Shown here: in pieces, positions 6,242 to 15,449 of the stretch
Layout: every line of letters begins with the position of its first letter
Position numbering within the stretch: the first letter of the stretch is position 1
Assembly (NCBI GenBank): GCA_945869265.1
Contig: CAMBOI010000019.1
Span: forward strand, 1 to 56,818
From: an uncultured Prevotella sp.
GTDB lineage: Bacteria; Bacteroidota; Bacteroidia; Bacteroidales; Bacteroidaceae
Reading direction: 5' to 3'
Length of the DNA: 56,818 nucleotides
Notes under the pieces: generated by a model
Databases searched by the model: none
The model's input: the letters and a program-made list of their open reading frames with translations, nothing else
What the model was told of the DNA's origin: nothing
Position numbers and translations under genes: made by a program

Positions 6242-8266
6242 ATGAACAGATTTATATTAACTTCGAAGTACAAACCGACAGGCGACCAACCGGAGGCGAT
6301 AAGACAACTGACCGACGGACTGGAGCATGGAGACAGGGCACAGGTGCTGCTCGGCGTGACTGGTTCGGGAAAGACATTCACAGTGGCTAACGTGATTGCA
6401 AATGTCAACCGCCCTACCCTCATACTTAGCCACAACAAGACGTTGGCGGCTCAGCTGTATGAGGAGATGAGGGGATTCTTCCCGCAAAACGCGGTGGAAT
6501 ATTATGTCAGCTACTACGACTACTACCAGCCCGAGGCTTACATACCGTCCACGGACACTTATATAGAAAAGGACCTCGCCATCAACGACGAAATCGACCG
6601 ACTCAGACTGAGGGCTGTGTCGTCGCTGCTCTCGGGCAGGAAGGACGTTATCGTGGTGTCGTCGGTGAGCTGCATATACGGTATGGGAAGTCCTATATCG
6701 CTGCAGGAGAACGTGATCGTGGTGAAGAAGGGACAGACGCTCGACCGCAACATGCTGCTGCGACGACTGGTGGGGGCACTGTATGTGAGGAACGACATCG
6801 AACTGCAACGAGGCAACTTCAGAGTGAAGGGCGACACGGTAGATATATGTCCCGCCTACACTGAATATATAGTAAGGATAACATTCTGGGACGACGAGAT
6901 TGACGCCATCGAGGAACTCGACCCGATGACAATGCAACGGCTTGGCTCGTTTGACGAATACCAGATTTATCCTGCCAACCTATTCACGACGACTCAGGAA
7001 CAGACCAATATCGCCATACGCGAAATACAGGACGACTTGGTGAAGCAAATCGACTACTTCAAGGAACTGGGCGACAACATCAAGGCCGACCGCATCAAGG
7101 AGCGAGTGGAATATGACATGGAGATGATAAAGGAGTTGGGACACTGCTCGGGAATAGAGAACTACTCAAGATATTTCGACGGAAGAAAACCAGGGGAACG
7201 CCCCTACTGTCTGCTTGACTTCTTCCCCGAGGATTATCTGATGGTGATAGACGAGAGTCACGTGAGTGTGCCACAGATTAATGCCATGTATGGCGGCGAC
7301 AGGGCGCGCAAGCGCAATCTTGTGGAATATGCATTCCGTCTGCCTGCCGCATTCGACAACCGTCCGCTCACATTCGAGGAATTTCAGAGCATGGTGCATC
7401 AGGTGATATATGTGTCGGCGACACCGGCTGACTTCGAACTGGCTGAGTCGGAGGGCGTGGTGGTGGAACAGATTATCAGACCGACCGGACTGCTCGACCC
7501 CGAGATTGAGGTGAGACCGAGCGAAAACCAAATAGACGACCTCGTGGACGAGATACTCACTCGCACCCATCGCCACGAGCGTGTACTCATCACCACACTG
7601 ACGAAGCGCATGGCTGAGGAGCTGACGGAATATCTGCTCAACCAAGACATTAAGACGGCATATATACATAGTGACGTGGCTACGCTCGACAGAGTGAAGA
7701 TTCTTGAAGACTTGAGGGCGGGGGAATATGATGTGCTGGTGGGAGTGAACTTGCTGCGCGAGGGGCTCGACTTGCCCGAGGTGTCGCTCGTGGCTATCCT
7801 GGATGCCGACAAGGAGGGATTCCTGAGAAGTCATCGCAGTCTGACGCAGACTGCCGGAAGGGCGGCACGCAACGTGAACGGCAAGGTGATCATGTATGCC
7901 GACACCATCACGCAGAGTATGCAGCTGACTATCGATGAGACTAACCGCCGAAGGATGAAGCAGTTGAAATACAATGAGGAGCACGGAATCACTCCGACGC
8001 AGATTATGAAGGAGAGAAAATCGGCTCTCGTGGCTCATACATACGAAAGTCCTGACTCGGTTGCTGCCAAGGCTTACTCAGGTCCGGCTGAGGGTGCATT
8101 TGCTGCCGACCCGATTGTGAGGAAGATGACTCCGCAACAGTTGGAGAAGTGCATTGCCGAGACTACACGTCTGATGAAGGAAGCTGCAAAGAACCTTGAC
8201 TTCCTGCAGGCTGCGCAATACCGCGACGAAATCGTGAGACTGGAGAAAATGAGGGATTCCCAATAA
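6242..8266 (+). CDS. uvrB: Excinuclease ABC subunit B
   Basis: 674 residues from ATG 6242. A TTG three codons upstream (6233) overlaps the -7 box and is disfavoured. UvrB receives damaged DNA from UvrA and positions UvrC for dual incision in nucleotide excision repair. Walker A is GVTGSGKT (residues 38-45), and the damage-probing beta-hairpin lies in the YYDYYQPEAYIPS region. The helicase motif II is IDESH, and later helicase motifs include LREGLDLPEVSLV and QTAGRAARN. A C-terminal UVR motif (DFLQAAQYRDEI) serves contact with UvrC/UvrA. The length is normal. The gene stands alone with its own terminator. uvrA lies far away at 52.7 kb. Confidence 0.97.
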   Translation: MNRFILTSKYKPTGDQPEAIRQLTDGLEHGDRAQVLLGVTGSGKTFTVANVIANVNRPTLILSHNKTLAAQLYEEMRGFFPQNAVEYYVSYYDYYQPEAYIPSTDTYIEKDLAINDEIDRLRLRAVSSLLSGRKDVIVVSSVSCIYGMGSPISLQENVIVVKKGQTLDRNMLLRRLVGALYVRNDIELQRGNFRVKGDTVDICPAYTEYIVRITFWDDEIDAIEELDPMTMQRLGSFDEYQIYPANLFTTTQEQTNIAIREIQDDLVKQIDYFKELGDNIKADRIKERVEYDMEMIKELGHCSGIENYSRYFDGRKPGERPYCLLDFFPEDYLMVIDESHVSVPQINAMYGGDRARKRNLVEYAFRLPAAFDNRPLTFEEFQSMVHQVIYVSATPADFELAESEGVVVEQIIRPTGLLDPEIEVRPSENQIDDLVDEILTRTHRHERVLITTLTKRMAEELTEYLLNQDIKTAYIHSDVATLDRVKILEDLRAGEYDVLVGVNLLREGLDLPEVSLVAILDADKEGFLRSHRSLTQTAGRAARNVNGKVIMYADTITQSMQLTIDETNRRRMKQLKYNEEHGITPTQIMKERKSALVAHTYESPDSVAAKAYSGPAEGAFAADPIVRKMTPQQLEKCIAETTRLMKEAAKNLDFLQAAQYRDEIVRLEKMRDSQ

Positions 8267-8268
8267 AC

Positions 8269-8304
8269 AATAAAGGCTGGCGAAATAAATCGTCAGCCTT
8301 TATT
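8269..8304. terminator. Bidirectional terminator between uvrB and tRNA-Arg
   Basis: Arms 8269-8283 and 8290-8304 form a 15-bp stem with one G-T wobble and a 6-nt loop. The A/T-rich ends give T runs in both directions, serving rightward uvrB and the leftward tRNA unit. Confidence 0.8.
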
Positions 8305-8308
8305 GATG

Positions 8309-8382
8309 TGACTCCGGCGGGATTCAAACCCACAACCTTCTGATCCGTAGTCAGATGCTCTATTCAGTTGAGCTACGGAGCC
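8309..8382 (-). tRNA. tRNA-Arg (ACG), copy 2
   Basis: 74 nt on the minus strand. The acceptor stem GGCTCCG pairs with CGGAGTC. The D-arm has GCTCAACTGAATAGAGC, the anticodon loop CTACGGA gives anticodon ACG, and the T-arm has GGTTTGAATCCC. The 3' CCA is not encoded. The anticodon ACG, with A34 normally edited to inosine, reads CGN codons. It is identical to the upstream copy 103 nt away and is transcribed after it. Confidence 0.95.
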
Positions 8383-8411
8383 AATCCGTAATGATAATAA
8401 ATGATAAAAAG

Positions 8412-8485
8412 TGACTCCGGCGGGATTCAAACCCACAACCTTCTGATCCGTAGTCAGATGCTCTATTCAGTTGAGCTACGGAGCC
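8412..8485 (-). tRNA. tRNA-Arg (ACG), copy 1
   Basis: 74 nt, identical in sequence to 8309-8382. It is the promoter-proximal copy of a two-gene tRNA unit. The 29-nt spacer between the copies contains no terminator, so they are likely processed from one transcript. Confidence 0.95.
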
Positions 8486-8504
8486 TCTTTCTTAATTGCG
8501 GGTG

Positions 8505-8536
8505 CAAAGGTACGAAGTTTTTTTGAAACCACCAAA
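8505..8536 (-). promoter_or_regulatory. Consensus promoter for the tRNA-Arg pair
   Basis: Minus strand: TTTG (8533-8536), 20-nt spacer, TACCTTTG (8505-8512). The 18-nt stretch AAAACTTCGTACCTTTGC around the -7 box is identical to that of the small-RNA promoter at 4185-4216. Confidence 0.8.
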
Positions 8537-8571
8537 TATTTTCCTAACTTTTTTAGGATTTACAAGAAAAA

Positions 8572-8608
8572 AGCCCGTTTTTTGCCATTTATCAGCAAAA
8601 AACAGGCT
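8572..8608 (-). terminator. Terminator of dapA
   Basis: AGCCCGTTTTTTGC (8572-8585) pairs with 8595-8608 at 13 of 14 positions around a 9-nt loop. On the minus strand it is followed by TTTTCTTG. It lies 27 nt beyond the dapA stop. Confidence 0.75.
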
Positions 8609-8634
8609 ATATTTCATAACAATCAACTCGTCAA

Positions 8635-9522
8635 CTAAATCTTCAATTCCTTGAGTATCTCACTCATCTTCTGCAAAGTACTGATGCGTGTAGGCACGAG
8701 AGGAAGTCGGAGGATATTCTCGATAAATCCCATCTCATGGAGCATTGCCTTGACACCTGCGGGATTGCCATCCACGAAAAGAAGACTGAAGAGTTCGGTG
8801 AAGCGATGGTGTATCTTGCGGGCACCCTCGTATTCGCCCTTGAACTCAAGGCGTATCATGCGAGAGAACTCCTTGGGCAAAGCATTACCAATGACACTGA
8901 TGACTCCCTCGGCACCGCACGAAATCATAGGGAACGTGAGGGCATCGTCGCCACTTATGACGGCAAAGTCCTTAGGCTTGTTCTTGATAATCTCATCTAC
9001 CTGCTCAAGACTGCCACTTGCCTCCTTGATAGCCACGATGTTCTCGCAGTCGCGGGCAAGACGAACAGTTGTTTCAGCCTTGAGGTTGACTCCCGTGCGC
9101 CCAGGTACATTATATAATACTACGGGCAAGGAGGTGGCTGCGGCAATAGCCTTGAAATGCTGATAGAGTCCCTCCTGAGACGGTTTGTTGTAGTAGGGAC
9201 ACACGCTCAACACTCCGTCGATACCACGGAAGTCGCCTGTCTTGAGTTCCTCGACAACGGCTGCGGTGTTGTTGCCACCACATCCCATGAGGATAGGCAC
9301 TCGCCCATTGACTGTAGATACCACGAGGTCCTTGATCTTCTGTTTCTCATCCTTGGTGAGGCATGGAGTCTCACCCGTTGTGGCGAGTATGCAGAAGAAG
9401 TCGGCTCCGTTGTCAAGCTGATACTCCATCAGGCGCACCAAAGACTTGTAGTCAACCGACCCGTCCTCACAGAAGGGGGTGATGAGGGCTATGCCCAGTC
9501 CTTTAAATATGTTACGTACCAT
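8635..9522 (-). CDS. dapA: 4-hydroxy-tetrahydrodipicolinate synthase
   Basis: 295 residues, normal length. The enzyme condenses pyruvate with aspartate semialdehyde, the first committed step of lysine and diaminopimelate synthesis in the cytoplasm. Conserved catalytic residues are visible: T48-T49 in ATTGETP, Y137 in YNVPGRT and the Schiff-base lysine K166 in AIKEASG. It lies just downstream of thrS (18-nt gap between the thrS stop and the dapA start), on the same strand and probably in one transcript. The terminator at 8572-8608 closes the unit. In many Bacteroidales thrS is followed by infC-rpmI-rplT as I recall. Here dapA takes that place. Confidence 0.95.
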   Translation of the reverse strand: MVRNIFKGLGIALITPFCEDGSVDYKSLVRLMEYQLDNGADFFCILATTGETPCLTKDEKQKIKDLVVSTVNGRVPILMGCGGNNTAAVVEELKTGDFRGIDGVLSVCPYYNKPSQEGLYQHFKAIAAATSLPVVLYNVPGRTGVNLKAETTVRLARDCENIVAIKEASGSLEQVDEIIKNKPKDFAVISGDDALTFPMISCGAEGVISVIGNALPKEFSRMIRLEFKGEYEGARKIHHRFTELFSLLFVDGNPAGVKAMLHEMGFIENILRLPLVPTRISTLQKMSEILKELKI

Positions 9523-9540
9523 ATATTAATCTAATTTCAA

Positions 9541-11505
9541 TTAATCAACGGGATGAACATCTGTTGCCTTGAGCATATCTGCCACCTCGGCGTTGATCTT
9601 CTTGGCAAAGTCGGAGACGGTGAGCACTCCACGCTCCTCGGAACCTTGCTTACGAACGCTCACTGTGCCGTCGGCCTGCTCCTTCTCACCCACAATCACC
9701 ATATATGGGATGCGCTTCATCTCGTTGTCGCGCACCTTGCGTCCGATCTTCTCGTTGCGATTGTCAATAGTGGCGCGCACGCCCTGCTTGTCGAGTTCCT
9801 TTGCCACCTGCTTGGCATAGTCGTTGAATTTCTCGGAGATGGGCAGGATGGCCACTTGGTCGGGGGTGAGCCAGAGGGGGAAGTGACCGGCGGTGTGCTC
9901 GATGAGCACGGCGCAGAAACGCTCCAATGAACCAAACGGGGCACGGTGGATCATCACGGGAGTCTTCTTGGTGTTGTCTTCGTCGGTATATTCGAGTTTG
10001 AATCGCTCGGGAAGGTTGTAGTCAACCTGGATGGTTCCCAACTGCCAGCGACGTCCAATGGCGTCCTTCACCATAAAGTCGAGCTTAGGTCCGTAGAAGG
10101 CTGCCTCGCCATATTCTACCTTGGCATTCAGTCCCTTCTCGCGGCATGCCTCGATGATAGCGTTCTCGCCTTTCTCCCACACCTCGTCGGTACCGATGTA
10201 TTTCTCGGTGTCGTTGGGGTCGCGGAGTGAAATCTGTGCCTCGAAGTTGTCGAAATGGAAGATAGAGAACACTGCGCTGATGATGTCCATCACACGGCAG
10301 AACTCATCCTTCACCTGGTCGGGACGACAGAAAATATGGGCATCATCCTGAGTGAACGAGCGCACACGGGTGAGACCGTGCAACTCGCCGCTCTGCTCAT
10401 AGCGATACACCGTTCCAAACTCGGCGATGCGCAAGGGAAGATCGCGATAGGAGCGCGGTTTCCATGCGAACACCTCGCAGTGGTGGGGGCAGTTCATTGG
10501 CTTGAGCATATACTCCTCGTTTTCCTCGGGAGTGTGTATCGGCTGGAACGAGTCCTTGCCGTAGTGGGCATAGTGGCCCGATGTGACATAGAGGTTCTTG
10601 CTACCGATATGCGGGGTGATAACCTCCTGATATCCGTAGCGCTTCTGTATCTTGCGGAGCATGTCCTGCATGCGCAGACGAAGCTCGGTGCCCTTGGGCA
10701 ACCAGATAGGAAGGCCCTTGCCTACTCTCTCGGAGAACATGAAGAGCTCCATCTCCTTGCCAATCTTGCGGTGGTCGCGCTTCTTGGCTTCCTCGAGCAT
10801 CACGAGATACTCGTCGAGCATCTTCTTCTTGGGGAACGAGATACCATAAAGACGCTGCATCTGCTCGCGGTTGGCATCTCCACGCCAGAAGGCTCCTGCC
10901 ACATTAGTCAACTTAACTGCCTTGATGGCACCGGTGTTCAAAAGGTGAGGACCCTTGCAGAGGTCGGTGAAGGCTCCCTGTGTATAGGTGGTGATTGTGC
11001 CGTCCTCGAGATCTTGGTCGATGTGCTCGCACTTATATGTCTGTCCTGCCTCGCTAAACTCCTTGAGGGCATCGACTTTTGACACCTCTTTGCGCACCAC
11101 TGGCTCTTTCTTTCCTGCCAGTTCCTTCATCTTGGCCTCGATAGCGGGGAAATCCGACTCCTTGATCATCTGTCCGTCCTTGAGAAGCACGTCGTAGAAG
11201 AAACCGTTCTCTACGGCTGGACCAAATCCAAACTGTATGCCTGGATAAAGTTCCTGAAGAGCCTCGGCAAGAAGGTGGGCTGATGTATGCCAAAAGGCAT
11301 GCTTGCCCTCGTCGTCATCCCACTTGAAGAGTTGCACTTTGGAATCCTCGTTGATGGGGCGGTTTAGTTCTACTGTCTCACCATTTACGGCGCAGGCGAT
11401 AACGTCGCGTGCCAAAGCCGGTGATATACTTTCGGCAATTTGAAGTCCATTGACTCCCTGTTCGTATTCACGTACGGAGCCGTCTGGGAATGTGATCTTT
11501 ATCAT
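9541..11505 (-). CDS. thrS: Threonyl-tRNA synthetase
   Basis: 654 residues with the full ThrRS architecture. An N-terminal TGS domain ([12 protein letters not shown]) is followed by the editing domain with [11 protein letters not shown] (H73 and H77), which removes serine from mischarged tRNA. Next comes the class II catalytic core, with zinc-ligand context [10 protein letters not shown], motif 2 near FRYEQSG-type sequence ([20 protein letters not shown]) and motif 3 [12 protein letters not shown]. The C-terminal anticodon-binding domain begins around residue 550. A -7 box (TAATTTTG) lies 31 nt upstream. The gene probably precedes dapA in a leftward operon. Confidence 0.97.
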   Translation of the reverse strand: MIKITFPDGSVREYEQGVNGLQIAESISPALARDVIACAVNGETVELNRPINEDSKVQLFKWDDDEGKHAFWHTSAHLLAEALQELYPGIQFGFGPAVENGFFYDVLLKDGQMIKESDFPAIEAKMKELAGKKEPVVRKEVSKVDALKEFSEAGQTYKCEHIDQDLEDGTITTYTQGAFTDLCKGPHLLNTGAIKAVKLTNVAGAFWRGDANREQMQRLYGISFPKKKMLDEYLVMLEEAKKRDHRKIGKEMELFMFSERVGKGLPIWLPKGTELRLRMQDMLRKIQKRYGYQEVITPHIGSKNLYVTSGHYAHYGKDSFQPIHTPEENEEYMLKPMNCPHHCEVFAWKPRSYRDLPLRIAEFGTVYRYEQSGELHGLTRVRSFTQDDAHIFCRPDQVKDEFCRVMDIISAVFSIFHFDNFEAQISLRDPNDTEKYIGTDEVWEKGENAIIEACREKGLNAKVEYGEAAFYGPKLDFMVKDAIGRRWQLGTIQVDYNLPERFKLEYTDEDNTKKTPVMIHRAPFGSLERFCAVLIEHTAGHFPLWLTPDQVAILPISEKFNDYAKQVAKELDKQGVRATIDNRNEKIGRKVRDNEMKRIPYMVIVGEKEQADGTVSVRKQGSEERGVLTVSDFAKKINAEVADMLKATDVHPVD

Positions 11506-11536
11506 ATCTTTGTTGCTTAAATTTCTATTTTGGGCG

Positions 11537-11544
11537 CAAAATTA
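11537..11544 (-). promoter_or_regulatory. -7 box (TAATTTTG) for thrS
   Basis: Exact match to TAnnTTTG on the minus strand, about 30 nt upstream of the thrS ATG. There is no clear -33 element at 19-21 nt. Confidence 0.45.
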
Positions 11545-11608
11545 GCTAAATTATTCGTAATTAGAGAATAATTATATTAAAAAAATACTAATTTGCTGTC
11601 TTTTTATA

Positions 11609-13432
11609 TCACTTGCTATATTTTTTGATTACACTATAGGCCTTATACAGTCCACCCTCGCCTGCTTTTCCGAGATCGACGATGGCTTCCTTGGTCTTCT
11701 TCAACTTGAGTTTGGCAAGTCCGCGGTTGTAGTATGCCTCCGCCATCTTGGGGTCGAGTTCAACTGCACGGTTGTAGTCGTCGATGGCCTTGTCGAAGTC
11801 GCTGCCCGCGGCATAGGCGTTACCCCTATTATAGTAGAGATAGGGATTAGACGGAGCAAGGGAGATGGCCTTGTCGAGGTCGGCGATGACACTGCGCGTG
11901 ACGATGTTGTCGCGCTTCTGGTCGTTCTCTTTCATGCGATAAGCTGCCCTCTGCCATATCACGAGCACTGACGCGGAGTCGATATCCTCGAGAAGGGACA
12001 GCACCTCGGGTTCGTCGATTATCATGGGACGACACACGATATGCAACTGCTGCTTGCCACTTGTCTTATGATTGAAGGCATCCACATCCTTGTCGTAGGG
12101 CATATACGACTCCACGTCGGAGCGCACATTATCGAACGAGAGGTCGTACATGGGCATGAACGCCATGTCGGGCTGACGGTTCTGCACACGTCCGCGATAG
12201 TCGTTCTTATACTCTTGCTTCATCTCGTTCTCGTCGGCAGTAACAAGTTGGTTGTATTTGTCGAGGTCGATGTCACTGCGCTTGCGCAACTGCTTCTTGT
12301 TGAGGCGGGGTTGCTTGCCGTAGAGCGACTTGTAGAGTTGGGCCTTGAACACACGGAACTCGTCGTTCTCGGCTTCCTTGGTCATACCGAGTCGGCGGTA
12401 GCACTTGGCACGGCTTTCGAGTCCAAACCAAAAGTTGGGAAACTCCTTTATCACCCTCGAATAATCGCGTATCGCACCTCGCAGGTCGCCTGTCTTGTCC
12501 AAGAGCAATGCGCGATTGAAAAGGGCCATGATATTGTCGGGTTCGAGTTTGAGCACAAAGTCGAAGTCGAGGATTGCCCTGTTGTCGTCGCCCACTTGTG
12601 CGCGAAGGAGTCCACGGTTGTAGTGTCCGAGGAAGTTGTTGGGGTCGAGGTCGAGGGCGGTGTCATAATCTGCCATCGTGCCTCGCAAGTTGTTTTGGTT
12701 GAATCGTGCCAAGGCGCGGTTGATATAGTGGTCGGCGCGCTTGGGCTGAAGGTGGATGGCCTTGTCGAGATATTTCTCGGCATCCTTCCATTGCTTTCTC
12801 GACAGACTGATGACGGAAAGGGCTTGCCATGTACCGCCATCATAGGGGTCGATCTCCACACTCTTGTCGAGGGCCTTGAGCGCCTCGGTGGTGTCTTTCT
12901 TGTTGAGATAGACCTCGGCACGCATGTTATATGCAGGAGCGAAACGACTCCATTTGCCGATAATGGTATCTATCTCATTGAGCGCACGGTCGTAGTCCTT
13001 CATCTGCATGCGGCATATAGCCCTGTTCTGCCAATATCCCTGATTCTGTGGACTATATTGCAGTGCTCGGGTATAGTCGCTGATTGCATCTTGGTATTTC
13101 TCCTGTTGTATGCGAGCGAGTCCGCGAAGTTCGTATAGATTGGTGACAAAGGGATTGATGCGGATGGCCTCGGAGCAATCTGTCTCGGCTCCCACATAAT
13201 CCTCAAGATAATACTTAGCCACACCTCTGAGAAACCATGGTTCGTAGAGGTATGGCTTGGATGTTATCGCCTGGGTAAAATACTGTATGGAGAGCACATA
13301 GTCTTCATAATACAAGGCACTGCGGCCGATTGTTATCAGTCGGTCGGTATTATATTGTGCTCTCGCCGTCGTGGTAGAGAGCAACAGCATCGCCATAATT
13401 ATCTTGAATACTATCGTGCAGCCATTTTTCAT
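11609..13432 (-). CDS. Secreted tetratricopeptide-repeat protein
   Basis: 607 residues. A signal peptide ends near TARA/QYNTD, so it is exported to the periplasm or outer membrane. At least eight 34-residue TPR units cover about 30-370, for example YYEDYVLSIQYFTQAI, YGSP-type turns and QNRAICRMQMKDYDRAL. After a basic, TPR-free linker with a KKQLRKRSDID region, two to three more TPRs occupy about 490-595, including AYAAGSDFDKAIDDYNRAVELDP. TPR arrays bind protein partners, and the partner here is unknown. It sits between def and thrS, a neighbourhood I recall as conserved in Bacteroidales. Confidence 0.85.
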   Translation of the reverse strand: MKNGCTIVFKIIMAMLLLSTTTARAQYNTDRLITIGRSALYYEDYVLSIQYFTQAITSKPYLYEPWFLRGVAKYYLEDYVGAETDCSEAIRINPFVTNLYELRGLARIQQEKYQDAISDYTRALQYSPQNQGYWQNRAICRMQMKDYDRALNEIDTIIGKWSRFAPAYNMRAEVYLNKKDTTEALKALDKSVEIDPYDGGTWQALSVISLSRKQWKDAEKYLDKAIHLQPKRADHYINRALARFNQNNLRGTMADYDTALDLDPNNFLGHYNRGLLRAQVGDDNRAILDFDFVLKLEPDNIMALFNRALLLDKTGDLRGAIRDYSRVIKEFPNFWFGLESRAKCYRRLGMTKEAENDEFRVFKAQLYKSLYGKQPRLNKKQLRKRSDIDLDKYNQLVTADENEMKQEYKNDYRGRVQNRQPDMAFMPMYDLSFDNVRSDVESYMPYDKDVDAFNHKTSGKQQLHIVCRPMIIDEPEVLSLLEDIDSASVLVIWQRAAYRMKENDQKRDNIVTRSVIADLDKAISLAPSNPYLYYNRGNAYAAGSDFDKAIDDYNRAVELDPKMAEAYYNRGLAKLKLKKTKEAIVDLGKAGEGGLYKAYSVIKKYSK

Positions 13433-13446
13433 TTTTAACTCTTCAT

Positions 13447-14013
13447 TTACCCCCTCTTCGGCAGCAGCTTAGTCTTGTAGCCACAACGGAATCGGCCTTG
13501 AAGCAGAGCCTTGAGCTTGTTTTTGATCAACTGCTTGCGCAACGGACTGATGCGGTCGATGAACATCTTGCCGTCGAGGTGGTCAAACTCATGCTGCATC
13601 ACTCGGGCAAGGAAGCCATCAATCCACTCGTCATGCGGCTGAAGGTCACCATCGAGCCACTGTACTCTAATGCGTGTGGGACGCGTCACCTTCTCGTGGA
13701 TGGCAGGCAGAGAGAGACAACCCTCCTCCTGAGAATCGGTCTCAGTGTCGTCATACTCCACTATATGGGGATTGATAAAAGGACGACGGAAGTCCTTATA
13801 CTCAGGCATGTCGTCGGCAAGCACATCGAGGTCGATGACCACCAAACGGATAGCCTTACCGATTTGCGGAGCTGCAAGTCCGATGCCCTCCGACTCTGTA
13901 AGTGTTTCAAACATATCAGCTATCAGTTGCTGAAGGTCGGGATAATCCACCGGAATATCCTCTGCCACCTTCCTAAGCACTGGCTGACCGTATGTGTATA
14001 TAGGATAAATCAC
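13447..14013 (-). CDS. def: Peptide deformylase
   Basis: 188 residues. It removes the formyl group from the N-terminal methionine of new proteins. All three signatures are present: GIGLAAPQIG (motif 1), EEGCLSLP with the metal-binding cysteine (motif 2) and QHEFDHLDG with the two metal-binding histidines and catalytic glutamate (motif 3). It is separated by 14 nt from the TPR gene downstream and by a CAATnTT-type repeat run from ruvX upstream, so it is likely part of one leftward operon. Confidence 0.96.
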   Translation of the reverse strand: MIYPIYTYGQPVLRKVAEDIPVDYPDLQQLIADMFETLTESEGIGLAAPQIGKAIRLVVIDLDVLADDMPEYKDFRRPFINPHIVEYDDTETDSQEEGCLSLPAIHEKVTRPTRIRVQWLDGDLQPHDEWIDGFLARVMQHEFDHLDGKMFIDRISPLRKQLIKNKLKALLQGRFRCGYKTKLLPKRG

Positions 14014-14028
14014 TCTTTAATATTTTAA

Positions 14029-14083
14029 TTTTTCAATCTTTCAATATTTCAATCTTCAATTTTCAATCTTCAATTTTCAATTG
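14029..14083. repeat. Short AT-rich iterated repeat (TTTCAATC) between ruvX and def
   Basis: Seven or more irregular 6-9 nt units of TTTCAAT/CTTCAAT type fill the ruvX-def gap and enter the ruvX stop region. The motif differs from the TAATTCC heptamer but has the same style of short intergenic iteration near a stop codon. Confidence 0.6.
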
Positions 14084-14486
14084 AATTCATAAAGTCTTGC
14101 AAGATAATCGTGGCACTTATCTCATCCACAAGAGCCTTGTTCTGACGAGCCTTTTTCTTCAAACCTCCGTCGAGCATTGCCTTGTGAGCCAATACAGAAG
14201 TGAATCGCTCGTCGTAGAACTGAAGGGGCACCTCGGGATGAAGTTTGCAAAACTGTCCTGCCCACGACTTCACACGGGCGTAGTTCTCACTCGGCTGACC
14301 ATTGGGTTGTCGAGGTTCGCCCACAACGATGAGCTCCACCTCCTCGCGACGTAGATAATCGTCGAGAAAAGCCATCAGCTCAGGCGTGGCAACTGTGGCC
14401 AATCCCCCGGGAATAATCTTCAGGGGGTCGGTCACAGCCAGTCCACAGCGTTTCTTGCCGTAATCAATTGAAAGGATTCTTGCCAC
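14070..14486 (-). CDS. ruvX: Putative pre-16S rRNA nuclease (YqgF/RuvX family)
   Basis: 138 residues if started at the GTG at 14484-14486, giving VARILSIDYGKKRCGLAVTD, the standard family N-terminus. The upstream in-frame ATG would extend 16 residues into the SPOR gene and lacks family similarity. The fold is RNase H-like: D9 in IDYG, GEP in the middle, YDERFTSV and a C-terminal DEISATIILQDF. YqgF trims the 5' end of 16S rRNA in other bacteria. The start lies 4 nt after the stop of the SPOR lipoprotein gene, so translation is probably coupled. Confidence 0.88.
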   Translation of the reverse strand: MARILSIDYGKKRCGLAVTDPLKIIPGGLATVATPELMAFLDDYLRREEVELIVVGEPRQPNGQPSENYARVKSWAGQFCKLHPEVPLQFYDERFTSVLAHKAMLDGGLKKKARQNKALVDEISATIILQDFMNSIEN

Positions 14487-14490
14487 GAGA

Positions 14491-14976
14491 TTAGTTGGCG
14501 TTGAACAGCAACCAAGCGTCGGGATACTTTGCACGCAGTTCGTTGCGGCTCTGAGCAGCCGAAGCCTTGTCGGCGAAGGTGGTAGCCACTACACGGAACA
14601 TATTGCGGTCGGCGTTCTTCACGATCTGAGCGTCGTATCCAGCTTCCTTGAGACGCTGCTGCAGTCCGTCGGCATTGGCGCGAAGCGAGAACGAGCCAAC
14701 GACAACGCTGAAGTTCTTCAGTCCGCTACCGTCGATAAGAGACACCTGCTCCTGGCGCACCTGCACGTTGTCGGCGTTATCCACAACCCTCACCTCGTCG
14801 ATTGGCTTCTCCTCAATGGGAGCCACCACATTTGCCTCGGTGTTAGTCTCAACTGCGGCAGCCTCCTGGGCCTTTGCCTTCTCGTAAGCCTTCTTATATG
14901 CACTCTCACTCGACTTACAACTTGTGAAAGCCATTGCTGCGCAAAGTCCTGCGCAAAGAATCATGTACTTCTTCAT
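14491..14976 (-). CDS. SPOR-domain lipoprotein
   Basis: 161 residues. The N-terminal lipoprotein signal has a lipobox ending FTSC (C20). A low-complexity Ala/Glu linker follows, and a C-terminal SPOR domain covers about residues 86-161 (FSVVVGSFSLRANADGLQQ, then FRVVATTFADKASAAQ). SPOR domains bind denuded septal peptidoglycan, so the protein is likely anchored in the outer membrane and recruited to the division site. It is the first gene of a leftward run with ruvX, def and the TPR gene. It is divergent from the YtxH operon. Confidence 0.88.
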   Translation of the reverse strand: MKKYMILCAGLCAAMAFTSCKSSESAYKKAYEKAKAQEAAAVETNTEANVVAPIEEKPIDEVRVVDNADNVQVRQEQVSLIDGSGLKNFSVVVGSFSLRANADGLQQRLKEAGYDAQIVKNADRNMFRVVATTFADKASAAQSRNELRAKYPDAWLLFNAN

Positions 14977-15130
14977 AATCTACCTTATTATATTATATAA
15001 CAGTTTTACTATCACACAAAAATTTCTGCGAAATTACTAATTATTAGCGAAAAACGAAAACATTTGCCACATAAAGTTTGTTAAATCGGCAAAATACGGG
15101 CATTTTAACAAAAAATCACTATAAAAATCA

Positions 15131-15160
15131 TTGCTTTTCCAATTATATTGAGTAAATTTG
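15131..15160 (+). promoter_or_regulatory. Promoter for the YtxH-holin operon
   Basis: TTG (15131-15133) and TAAATTTG (15153-15160) are separated by 19 nt. The -7 box is a perfect consensus. The start codon is 45 nt further on. Confidence 0.65.
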
Positions 15161-15204
15161 CCTTCGAATAATAACATGTTGAACCATTTAAATACATCAG
15201 GATT

Positions 15205-15417
15205 ATGAAAAGTTTAGGTTATATTGGCGCATTCCTCGGCGGTGCAGTCGCCGGCGCTGTTATCGGTTTGTTGGTTGCCCCTGAAAGTGGCAAGGACACA
15301 CGTACAAAGGTTACAGACACCGTGAATGACTTCCTCAAGAAGCATAACATCAAACTCTCACGCAAGGAAGTGGAGGATCTCGTTGACGACATACAGGATG
15401 TGACTCCCGAAGAATAA
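15205..15417 (+). CDS. YtxH domain-containing protein
   Basis: 70 residues. An N-terminal glycine/alanine-rich transmembrane segment (GYIGAFLGGAVAGAVIGLLV) is followed by APESGKDTR, the YtxH signature. An amphipathic tail carries DFLKKHNIKL and an acidic C-terminus. YtxH-like proteins are small membrane proteins often tied to envelope or general stress. It is the first of three co-directional genes (YtxH, holin-like, small coiled coil) that share the promoter at 15131-15160. Confidence 0.85.
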   Translation: MKSLGYIGAFLGGAVAGAVIGLLVAPESGKDTRTKVTDTVNDFLKKHNIKLSRKEVEDLVDDIQDVTPEE

Positions 15418-15449
15418 GCATTATCATCCACCATATAAACGCTCACGAT

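Noticed and set aside
12041..13138. 365-codon plus-strand frame opposite the TPR gene
   Set aside because: Val/Leu/His-rich shadow of TPR codons with no recognisable domain; the opposite strand encodes a clear signal peptide and TPR units.
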